Positions 1 through 10,301 of a stretch of 64,000 bases of DNA are shown here, piece by piece. The notes beneath the pieces are model-generated. The model saw only the letters and a list, made by a program, of their open reading frames with translations. It had not been told where the DNA came from and searched no databases. How positions within the stretch are numbered: the first letter of the stretch is position 1; each line of letters opens with the position of its first letter. The position numbers were made by a program, and so were the translations under genes. This stretch comes from Terebella lapidaria. Its lineage: Eukaryota; Annelida; Polychaeta; Terebellida; Terebellidae. The stretch lies in the NCBI GenBank assembly GCA_949152475.1, contig OX424570.1, positions 6,808,181 to 6,872,180 on the forward strand, written 5' to 3'.

Positions 1-282
1 CAGCCATGTGGAAGACACTAAAAATCATATTCATGTTGAAAGTGGAAACAGTCGATGATTTGGTTTGTCAGCTTACAGAGAAGAATGTCTGAATAGTCTT
101 GTTTTTGGACGAAAGATTTAGCTAACAGAACTTACAATTCGCATTGTAGCTGATTATGCCTCACTGCCCACTACAATACAAATCAAACATATTATTCGGG
201 TTATGACTCTCATTCGTATCATCGATTACATCATCACTATTGGCGAGTGCTAGCTGATTATCATAGTATTTCTGAAAAATCA

Positions 283-790
283 TTGTTCTTCGCGTTGATT
301 GGTTCAAGTCTGTTCAGTCATGCTTTAATGGATTTCTGTCAGTCAAGTGGAATTCTACTGAATAGTTCCGGGTTCTCTTGATTAATATCTGGTTCAAAAT
401 CCTTCAACATGTTCAATGCTTTATTGATTTTTCATTTCAAAGTGTGACCATTCGTAACTGACAACATTTGTTGCTGACAATAGAGTAGTTGTAGAGTGTA
501 TAATTAATTATAATGGTTGTTGTAGCAAAATGATTTTGTTACCAAGCCTCAGTGGCAGCATGTATGACTACGAGCATATATTTATGGTGCATTTTGTGAA
601 TCAGTTGGACTACTGTAACCAACTGTCTAGACCTTCTCAATGTATTGATATAGGCAATACACATGTACTACCAATCACTATTATATGCGGATAAATTTGG
701 GTATAGTTCAAAGAGAAACACCCTGAAAATAGAAGCTTGTTGACTATCTTGATGTCATGCATTCTAAAAAACTTGAAATAAAAATATTTC
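283..790. repeat. dispersed repeat, copy 1 of 2
   Basis: This stretch is clearly related to 28316-28800 in the same orientation. Shared blocks include the start (TTGTTCTTC then a GATTGGTTCAAGTCT stretch), GTGACCATTCGTAACTGA, and ACACCCTGAAAATAG near the end, with many substitutions and small gaps between them. I see no coding frame and no inverted ends, so the class is unknown. The divergence points to an old duplication or an uncharacterised interspersed repeat. Confidence 0.65.
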
Positions 791-1429
791 GACTGGCCTG
801 AGAGAATTTCATCCACTGAGGATGTCTGGACGTGACTTCGTGATCCTTCAATGACTTACTGTTCAAATTTGTAATTACTATTTGTACAAGAAATACAATC
901 CAACGATAAAAAGGATGGAACTTAGCAGGCATTCTAATAGAGTATAGAGTAGATCTAAACTGTAAATTGTGTCAGTGCCGTGGTCAGTAACAAGGAGTTC
1001 CAAGTGGAACCACAAGTAGTAGTTTGAGCGGTCATTATATAGCAATATTAACCAATTATTATATGTCTTATCAGTGCGTTCCTATCTTATTCAATGTAAT
1101 GGGGTACCTACGCCAAATGCAAATTCATTGAAGTCTTTCAGTAAAGATCCACGTTGCATTTAATGCCCTCTTCTGGGAAAACCTTCCATGCATAACAAAG
1201 TCAGTATTGTTGACAAATTTTAGTCGCCTTACTGGTCAGCACCGACCATGTATTATGAATATCGATTCATTTTAATCACGCATGATTAAACTGAAAATTG
1301 GAATGCCTTTATATGGCAACGTGGGTCTATTTACAGGAAGACACAAACAATTTGTACCTTTCGATAATGTACCCCATTTAGGGAGTGCAATAAATATCCA
1401 TATTGCATTGTTGTTTTTACTGCACTGGC

Positions 1430-1600
1430 CAGAACTCGTCGTCATGACGTCTCATTGTGTTGAGTTGAGGAACCGAGAAATAAGCCGGTGTCTCGCGCCC
1501 CTCAGTTCTCGGTTACCCGGTGTCGCGCCTCTGGCAAATAATCGACGTCGTGCGGCGTTGTCGATTATTTTCCAGAGGCGCTCCACCTCAGCGCTTATCC
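1430..1600. repeat. GC-rich multi-hairpin block
   Basis: A GC-rich island in AT-rich DNA carries two nested self-complementary segments. One pairs AACCGAGAA with TTCTCGGTT. The other, 1525-1545 with 1561-1581, has 21 bp arms with a single mismatch around a 15 bp loop. The 119-residue open frame running through it (1282-1641) has no recognisable domain. It may be the core of a small fold-back transposon or a structured RNA; I cannot tell which. Confidence 0.5.
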
Positions 1601-2620
1601 CTTACATAATCTGTAATTTTACAATATGTTCTGATCACTAAGTGCGTTCTATTGTTCATTTTTATACCGTGTAATGCGCTTTGATCATTCCACCAAAATG
1701 CCGGCAAATAAATTGAAAAAAAACCCACAAACTTTTTATCTTCGGGGGTAACTTCCTGATTTCTCTTGGGTATAAATACTACTTAAACTAGACATTCAAG
1801 GCCTAAAGATGCCTTCGGGGCATTTCGTGTGTCTAGCGATTACGAAGAGCCGTCATGAATCAGTATATTCTTTTTGTAATAAACTATATATGTAAAAATA
1901 AAACTAAAATAAACTGTGTAGATATTGTCATAAATTACCGTTGTTTATTTGAAAGCCTCGCGGTAGGTGTACTCATGCATGTATCTGTCGCAAATTGAAC
2001 CGACACCCTTTCTGTTAATGAGGCACACATGATAATGATCAACACGTACCTCGGCTGTGATTGGTATTTTATTGATATAAATCACATGCACGAGTTAATA
2101 ACAATTCGAAGTACTCGTTATAAATTAACACAAAAACCACAAAAAAACTGATCTCATTATGATTCGACGTAAACTATTCAATAACAGTTGCAATCATGGT
2201 TGCAAAAAATACCTGGAAAAAACCATACAATGGATCTCTTAATTTAATAACATTGATAAGGCATAGATAATTCATTTCAGAATTTATACAGTGACCTTTT
2301 GATTTAAGGTGGGTTAACAGGCGCCACCCATATACCGATACATGGTAAAACGTGCAAATTGAGCAGCACAATTTCGGCAATGCGTGAGCGCATCCAGGAA
2401 AAACCAGCCGTGCTGGAAACCTGTGTCTATCTGACCAGTGCTGAACGCGCTAGAATGTTGGGCCGCATTCTATGTTTTTTATTTTAAAAAAAACATAACA
2501 TGATTGAATCACCTAGTCTAAATACAAATAACATCATGAAATTACTTAATCAAGATTCATACACTGTGCGAAGTAGTGGCAAATCACGTCCGTAAACCAG
2601 TAGATCGTTACACAAGAAAC
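1601..2620. other. no gene recognised
   Basis: AT-rich DNA with short open frames only. I see no convincing exon, RNA gene or bounded repeat here. Confidence 0.4.
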
Positions 2621-2639
2621 GCTCTTCATCTAGATGTCA

Positions 2640-3600
2640 ATCTGAAGTGGACTACCAGTCGATCCCAGACTGTACACCGGCGACAGGAAAGCCGAGCTCC
2701 TGAATTCATGGGATGCGCTGTACATAATTGAATCAGCAGCACCAGGTGTCTTTAACACCGTTTTGATGGGCACCTCCTTGTGCTGCCATAGAAACCACAC
2801 GAAACCTGAAAAAGATAAGAACATACATAATCAGACTGCACACGTAGACTGTTGTGTGGAGTTTAGCTGGAATCGAACAAGTATGGGTTCATAGGCTAAT
2901 GCTGACAAATAACTGAAAAATACTTAATTGAATTAGCAGCATCAAGAGTCATCCACCGCTTCCTTCATGGCCATCTCCTCGCCCTGCCATAGAAAATGCA
3001 TTAACCTGGAAATAGATAACAGAACACACAATTAATTGACGAATATGTAGCTGTGGCAGCAGTATCAAGGTCACCCGCCTTGACCTTGATGACTGCCCCT
3101 AGCCCCCGAAGCCGCCGTCCGCCGCACCTGAAAAATACAAAAACACATATAGGATTAAACTGTCAGGTTTTCAATTTCAAACTTTAATGACAATCAGCCT
3201 GTAAACCCAAAGTTGTTTGATTCCACCCAAGTTCTACACAACAGGTGTGCTGAAGTGTGCACCCTTCTGGTCACTTGTTGTGTGGAGCTTGGCTGGAATC
3301 AAACAACTGCGGGTTCACAGGCTGAATCTAACAAATAATTAAAGAATACTTCACTGAATCAGCAGCAGCAAGCGTCGTCCATCGCGTCCTTCAGGGGCTC
3401 CTCCTCTCGCTGCCAGGCACTAGTCTAGAAAGATACAATAGAACACATGAAAAAGCCTCCGGGGCCGCCGTCTGCCGCACCTGAAAAATACAAAAATACA
3501 TATAGGATTAAACTGTCAGGCTTTCAATTTCAAATTTCAATTACAAACTGCCTGTAAACCCAAAGTTGTTTGATTCCACTCATGTTCTACACAACTTAGT
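2640..3600 (-). repeat. tandem duplication with exon-like segments
   Basis: A block recurs with a period of about 353 bp: the segment around 3127 (CCTGAAAAATACAAAAA, then a stretch ending CCCAAAGTTGTTTGATTCCA) is repeated around 3480. On the minus strand each unit has a polypyrimidine-AG followed by a short related reading frame. Three versions are visible, near 2820, 3005 and 3425. They share the pattern WQ, two to four charged residues, then K-A/T-hydrophobic. The version at 3425 reads WQREEEPLKDAMDDACCC and then a stop. They look like duplicated terminal exons of a gene whose other exons are not recognised, but decayed repeat sequence is equally possible. Confidence 0.35.
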
Positions 3601-5560
3601 CACCAGGTGGCAGCACTGCAGCAGTTTTCGGAATCCTGTAGATCTTTGGCAAGTACATGATGAAATATTAAAATGAATCAGGTAATGAAGTGTGATGAGA
3701 TTTTTCTTTACCTTTGATAGAAATAGCAAACTGCAAAGTGTTTCATGATGTGTTGTTGTTTTCCCGATGTTATCACATTACATTAAGTGAAGTAAATACA
3801 TTCACTGAAGTAAAGCTGAAAAATTGATAAACCATGTCTTAATTGGGTTGTGACAGAACTGAATTGTGAAAAATTATTTTTTCCATCTCTATGCTCATAC
3901 TCGAGGTTAATTTCGACTCTATCTGTTTATGCCTATGGGTATATCTAGGCCGCATGGCCTAAAAGTTGGTAATAATTATGAAAACCACACTTGCCTGATA
4001 TGCGCATTCCACATAAATAAGTATTAGGCACTCATATGTGGTTAAGGTTATAGACTAGTGTCATTATTCCAAGAAAAAATATGTACAAAGCAGGCCTAGG
4101 CCTACCCCCTCTGAATTCACCCATTTACACTGCAATCCTTATGAAAACCACAGGCCTTTACGTCAGGAGAGCGTGGCGTGGCGTGGGGGTAAAATGTGAA
4201 TTAGTCATAAAAATTGGACTACATACACATATTTGTTTTGCTGTATGCAGCAAATGTTAACTGTAAGCAGCAAATCAATGTCATGTACACATAACTTAAT
4301 AATTTGAATGTTTCTTGCAGGGTACATGGGGAGTAAGACATTTCAATATCATACGTAGCAAATATATATTGCACTTAGTGTACATAACGAGGAAAATTAC
4401 AACGCCTATTTTCTAAAACATTCATCTTCATGCACAAGGATGTATAACCTAAACATTGCATATTTGGCAACTACCGGCCGGTGTACATAAAAAACATTTG
4501 CTCTCATATTTCGCTTCACAGCAAAATAGTGTCAACTTCGCATAGTAAATGTGCACTGTGCAGCACCCACTTGAATAACGAAAACACTCAGTGCGATAGC
4601 AGGAAGCCCATGTTGGAGTGTTATATCATATTTTGGAAGGATTAAGTGCCACTCTGGACAAATGTGGGCGTGAAAAATCAACGCCATGTTATATGAGTAG
4701 ACAGCAACTGAACACATCTGTTAATTAATGCTAATTTTGTTGCAAACTCAAGGATTCTTAAATCAGTCAGGCCAATAACTCACCGGTATACTGGTATCGT
4801 GTTCACACACATTATCTAACCATACCATGATATTCAGGCTAGTCACATCAACTGATGAATGAGGTTTCGCTAATGTATTCAGAATATAAATAATTCAAAA
4901 CACATACTCACAGTATTATCCGTATACTGCATTTTCACGAATCAGCGGTGCTTTCTGTGGCTAATAAGATCGTCTGTTGCCGCGCGTGCCTATATATATT
5001 GCTTCTGTTGCGCAATACTGACCAACAGTGAAGGTAACAACTCAAACGCACATTGAAAATTCTCTTGAGGGTTTACTCTGTTGATCCTTGGGCCTCTTCG
5101 ATTCGCCTCTTCCTATTCCAGTTTACCAAAATTTTACCTTCGATTCTCACGGAAGACGTATTCTGGAAGAGGAAGACCTCTGCCGCTCTACCAGCTCGGA
5201 GGCTGGTTTACGGTAGATCTTCTGAGTTTTGCAATATGGCGGGGGCAGAATTGCAAATGGCGGCCGAATTGGTGCTCCCTCACTTTTCGTCGAAATATGA
5301 CGGTGTACCCTGTTATCACAGAATGTATATCTTAGGCGCAGAGTCAATACCTTTTTGGAAATTTGTAGTGTTTGATGAATATTTACGCTATATCACATCA
5401 TTTTCTCATTCTAATTCACTGCTGAAAATGGCAGAACACATTCGATTCAAAACCATATTTCGTCTTCTTGGTAGGCATCTATCTCTACCAGAATATTATC
5501 AACCGAAGAGGCCCTTAGCCATGCATACTGTAGCCTTAGTAACAGTGTATAATCTGAGTC
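3601..5560. other. no gene recognised
   Basis: AT-rich sequence. The longest frame (5053-5586, +) does not begin with ATG and shows no domain. A short ATG-initiated frame at about 5236 (MAGAELQMAAELVLPHF) precedes a weak donor-like GTGTAC, but with no partner exon I do not call a gene. Confidence 0.4.
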
Positions 5561-5734
5561 ATACTGAGCTGTATTTTTACGAGTAGACCTGTTATGCAAC
5601 GTCGTCCTGACCTTACACTTGATCGAACAGGCCCGCGCCTTGTATGTGTACTTTGTAGGTTTCGTCAGCTTCTTAGGAATTCAAATTTCCTGTACGCAGC
5701 TGTTCTTGTTAGAGTTTTGGTGATTGCGCAATAG

Positions 5735-8692
5735 TCATGGCAGGGTGGTATGGTTTGTCAAGGGCTTTACAGTTGTAATACACAGGGCGTTGGAGGAAGT
5801 GCTTATCGACTTTGTTTTTGAAGGCGTCGATGCTGTTTGCTTCAACACACTTACTCTGGGAGACTGTTCCACCAATCCACAACTCGCTGAGTGAAGAAGC
5901 TCTGTTTCCGTAGTGAGTGGAATTGACTCCGTAGTGAGTGGGAGAAATTGGGTTGGATCCACTTGATAGAATCCCTTCAAGTACTTGAAGACGTTTATGA
6001 GGTCCCCTCTGATGCGCCTGAAGACCAGTGTAAGGCGTCTCAGGCAGGTTTCATACGATAAGGTCTTAAGTTCAGGGACCATCTTGGTGGCTCGTCTTTG
6101 AACCTTTTTCCAGCTTTTCTGCCATGCTCCATGTGGCTGGTGACCAACCAGGTGCGGCATACTCGAGGTGGGATCGAACCAAGTCTTTGTAGAGCGCCTT
6201 GAAAGTATCAACAATTAGGAAGTCAAATGATCTCCATATCAGACCGATCATACGGTTGGCTTTACTGACGATGCCCTTGATGTGGTCATGAAAATGAAGC
6301 TTGTCATCAACTACAACATCCAAGTCCTTCTCCGAAACGACGTTTCTCAATGAGACTAGTGATCCGTTGATGTCGTGCATCGTATACTCATAATCTGGAT
6401 GTGACTTGACGACTCGGAGGACTGTACACTTGTTTGGGTGGAACCTGAGTTGCCAAGTCGATGCCCACTCTTCGAGGGCCACCAGATCTTCTTGGAGAGC
6501 ATCACAGTCTACCACCGTACTGGTCCTAGCAAAAAGCTTAGCGTCATCGGCAAATAGGGTGATACTTACCATGTTGGGCATATCATTAATGAAGATAACG
6601 AAAAGTATCGGCCCAAAGACACTGCCCTGGGGAACTCCACTGGTCACTGGGCTCCAGCTAGATGGTGCTCCTTTGACAATAACTCACTATTGTCGTCCTA
6701 TGAGGAACCCCTCGATCTAGGCTAGTTCCGAATTTTCCACCCCATATGCTTTTAGTTTCTTTAGGGGACGCTGATGTGGGACCGAGTCGAAGGCCTCCAT
6801 ATAGTCCAGGTAGATCGCATCTATCGAGCCCCCGTCATCGAGTGTCGCTTTCCAGAACTCCTAGACCTCCAGGAGTTGGGTGATAGTGGAGCGTCCGTTG
6901 ACAAAACCGTGTTGTTCAGTTGAGAGGAGTTTGTTGTCCTTCATTTGGGTGACTAGTTGGTCTCGCACAATGCTTTCCAAGATCTTGCACACAATAGCCG
7001 TGAGCGATACTGGTCTGTAGTCATTTGGTAGCTTCTTTGGCCCTTTCTTGTGTATTGGAGTGATATTCGCTAGCTTCCAATCCAGGGGAAGCGATCCAGT
7101 GGCAATAGACTGATGATACTGAGTGGCTCAGCTATCTTGTCCGCTAACTCTCTGAGCAATCTTGGATGCAGGCCATCTGGGCCGGGAGACTTGGAGATAC
7201 GTAGTTTTTCCAATTGCTTCAGGACATCCGCTGTTATCACTGCAATGATGAAGGGTGACTCGGTTTGTCTTGGGAGGTCTGGGATAGTCGTTGTATTTTC
7301 GGTCGCAAATGTACTGGAGAAGAAATTGTTAAGCAGCTCTGCCTTGACACTGTCTTCGGTCACAGCTCTCCCCTCCCCGTCCTCAAGGTCTGGTACACTG
7401 TCTCTAGTCTATAACTTGGAGTTGACATACTGCCAGAACATTTTATGGTTGGACTTGATATTGGCTGCGACTTTGGCTTCATATGCTTTTTTGCCTTCCT
7501 TGTCATCCATCGGGCTTGGTTCCTAGCTGTAGTGTATGTCTTGTATTGTCTAGGCTGGTGGCCGTCTAGGTACTGCTTCCATGCTTTGTCTTTTTTTCGC
7601 ACCTTGCAAAGTGTTTCTTGGTCCATCTAGGGTGGTCGTCTCCTACTCGTCGAGGTCTTCTTGTGCGGGATGTGTTTAGTCATCAGTTTCTCTAACTGTC
7701 CTTTCAGGAAGTCCCAGCAGTCTTGGGCCGATTTGTCCTTGTACAGTTCTGACCAGTCTTGTTCTAGGGCTTTCTTGATTGATGAGTAGTCACCCCTGTT
7801 GTAGAGGTACTTAACTGTTTTTGTCTCCGTGGGGGTTGCATAACACTTCAGACTGCATGTGATGCATATATGGTCACTTTTACCGAGCCCTTGGTATGTA
7901 GCAACACCCTTGACCATGTCAGCCTCATTAGTCATCATTAGATCAAGAGTGTGAGGGACTTGGTTCACTCGGTAGCGTGTTGGCATAGTAAAGTGCTGGG
8001 TAAGGAAAGCATCTTCCATAGCATCAAGGAAGTCAGCCGCTGATGGTTTAGTCAGTTTGGCCCCATCGCTCAAACAATATCTGGGTGGTTGAAGTCTCCG
8101 ACTATTGCAAGGTGAGTATGTTGCTTGCTGGCAAGGTCAGCCAATAGAGTGTTAAATTGTCGGTTGTTTTGTTCTTTGCTATGCGGACTACGGTACACGC
8201 ATGCAATTAGCATTGTGTCGCTACCTCTTAATCTGACCTCTGCTGCCATAATCTCTCTTGGTACTGGATCCATATTAACATTGAACTCATTGAGGTCAGT
8301 TTTGCATACTTTTATCGAAAGTTTTTGGGATTAACTTCAGTGATAGCTATGATGTGCGGTTCTTGTATGCTGATCCTAGCAACAAGTTCGTCTCGCTTGT
8401 TGACAACACTGTCGGCATATGTATAAAAGACTCGAATTTTGGTATTCTCAGACGTGCGGTGTGGATTAACATCTGAACTTCCCTCCACCCTGGTGTTGCA
8501 GTTGGTGGTTTTTGAAATCAAAAGATTGGTGCTGGTTAACGTATGTACATCTCTTTTTGCACCTCTCACATTTTTACAACTTCCCAGTTTCGCACAACCC
8601 AATTCTCGTCTGAGTGTTGCTCGTTCATTGCCTTCTTCTGTGCAACAAGGGTTTCCATCCGATCTCTCTGGCAGGTCCCTTTTGAAATACAA
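5735..8692 (-). pseudogene. LINE ORF2: endonuclease and reverse transcriptase
   Basis: The endonuclease is recognised by IACVYRSPHS, AIVGDFNHPDI and, further on, THTLDL-like and SDH motifs (HTLDLMMTNE, GKSDHICI), which match the catalytic landmarks of APE-type LINE nucleases. The reverse transcriptase shows KSPGPDGLHPRLL, GVPQGSVFGPILFVIFIND and the catalytic FADDAKLF. The C-terminal part (RRATKMVPELKTLSYE onward) is the usual CR1 tail. Frames change at about 8310, 8070, 7630, 7360, 6650 and 6200, so the protein cannot be made. It would have copied element RNA into the genome by target-primed reverse transcription. Confidence 0.8.
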
Positions 8693-8759
8693 GTTTTTTT
8701 TAACAAGTTTAGTGTTTCTGTTGATGTGACCACCTCCTGTGTTAAATCTCTCAATTTTT

Positions 8760-9516
8760 TTATGCCTCTATGACTTTGTTTCTGGTTTGTGTGTCGACGA
8801 CTTGAAGCAGCAGGGGGCGTGGTTTTGTCTGGTCTTCATTCTTCTTGCCTAGACGCTTTACTTCCTGTGGTTGAACATCAGTATTCATGTAGGTGGTGAA
8901 AACTTGTTCTAGTTGCACCTGGTCCTCTTCAATATCTAGTTCTTCAGGTAAATTAAAAACCATTATGTTGTTCTGCCTCCTTTCCTGGTCTCTGAGTTCT
9001 TTCAATTCTTCTGCTACGGCTTGACTCATAGTTTCTCCTTGCATACTCGTATATGGCTTAGCCTCTGGTCTCTGTTCCATAGTTTCATTTCTCATAGCTA
9101 GATCATCGACTTTTCGTTTAGCATTCGCAGCCTCTGTGGTGATTTGTGCCCCAAGACTGTCAACTTTCTTCTCGAGGTCATCTAATCTTATATTTGATGA
9201 GGTGGAGAAGGTTTGTCGCTCCCTTATTACAACCAGAACAGTACCAGTGCGGCTGATTTGTTGGGTCATCGGTTATTTCATCATATAACTTTGGTATAGT
9301 TTGACATTTGATATGGTACCTTGTCAGACATATCCCACACTCTAAGGCTTGGTGAACGCTTGACACAATCTTGTCACATGTACCACACATGCTATCCTCT
9401 TCTTCTTTGTTATCACTTTTTGTTTTGGGGGTTTTGGTCTTCAGTTGTGTGGAGCATGCATCCTCTGTTGATCTTAAAGTTGTTGTTGATGATCTTGCTG
9501 ATCTGTTGGACGCCAT
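8760..9516 (-). pseudogene. LINE ORF1: PHD-like zinc finger plus coiled coil/RRM-like part
   Basis: The first part begins MASNRSARSS and contains a zinc-finger array of PHD type: C-x2-C (CGTC), C-x2-C (CGIC), H-x2-C (HIKC) and a final W-x-C-x2-C (WYCSGC). After a frame change at about 9200 comes a coiled-coil-like stretch rich in E, K and L, then NNIMVFNLPEELDIEEDQ, which resembles the RNA-binding fold of LINE ORF1 proteins. PHD-bearing ORF1 proteins are known from CR1-group elements and bind element RNA. The alternative start 16 codons upstream lacks support. The frame break makes this a fossil. Confidence 0.7.
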
Positions 9517-9766
9517 CTTGTTTGTTGACAATAGTTTGGTTGCCACCTCATGTTTGACTATCAAAGATGGTCGCCAAAATGAGATTGATCACAGTTCTTT
9601 CAAGTCCTAACTTTCGTGTAGGAAGGGCAGGAACAGTTGATCAACGGTCGTGGCACTTTTCGATAATCACTTACCCAACCTATGTACAAATTACACTAAA
9701 GTTCTACAGTGTATAACTTGGTGAAAATGGGTTTACTTTGGAGAGAAAATTTTGCAACCATCATGT

Positions 9767-10301
9767 CATGACGCATGCGCAAAACCTTACGTCCGTCGTC
9801 CATAATTTTATCTTTAAAGTTTATGGTCATTCTTTTCTGAAATTTTGCACAAAAATATCAAAAAAAAATTTCAAGAGGGAGGTAGTTGTGAGTTTGCATT
9901 ACTTTCAAAATGTAAAAAGAAAAACACCCCATTTTGGACTTTGCACTATTCAAACGTCTTCTCCTCCGAGACCACTCAATGGAATCTTCTAAAACGTATG
10001 TTGTATTATGAGAGAGTCGCCACAAACTGATCATGTTTTTATCAATTTTTTTAACTCGGGAAAAAACAATTATTATAAATTGGACAAATGTGTATTTCCG
10101 ATGTTTACAGTAGATTCTTTCTGAAATTCGAACCAATGTAGTCAAAAATACTACAACGGATTATTATATTTCTATTTTCGCATTATCTCCAATATGGTGG
10201 CCAATTTTGACCAAAAACACCCATTTTTGGACTTTGCAATTTTCAAACGCCTTCTCCGAGACTGCTTGATGGAGTATTCTGAATTTATATTGATATTGTA
10301 A
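9767..10301 (+). repeat. hairpin/CGTC dispersed repeat, partial
   Basis: This has the family body: CGTCCGTCGTCC, then ATTTTATCTTTAAAGTTTA, TGAAATTTTGCACAAAAAT, a poly-A/T run, 'aagaggga' and GTGGCCAATTTT. The same order is seen at 12950-13300, 18175-18814, 47555-47870, 48400-48780, 49560-49810 and 63710-64000. A second diverged sub-unit (CACCCATTTTTGGACTTTGC) lies at 10220. The LINE at 10302-12785 follows directly, so it landed inside this family. Confidence 0.6.

Larger units (their letters stand above)
5570..9600 (-). mobile_element. CR1-type LINE, decayed, nearly full length
   Basis: Reading on the minus strand, the order is ORF1 (9516-8760), apurinic-type endonuclease (about 8690-7630), reverse transcriptase (about 7626-6072) and the C-terminal tail (to about 5735, with a recognisable ARACS tail motif near 5620). 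That is the full module order of a Jockey-superfamily LINE of the CR1 group. The open frame is interrupted by several frameshifts and at least one stop, so pieces lie in different frames and the copy is inactive. The exact ends are uncertain, and I saw no clear target duplication. It lies just downstream, on its own strand, of the hairpin/CGTC repeat at 9770-10300. Confidence 0.85.

Noticed and set aside
5053-5586. 177-residue plus-strand frame as a gene
   Set aside because: It has a non-ATG start, no domain, and lies just past the 3' end of an antisense LINE.
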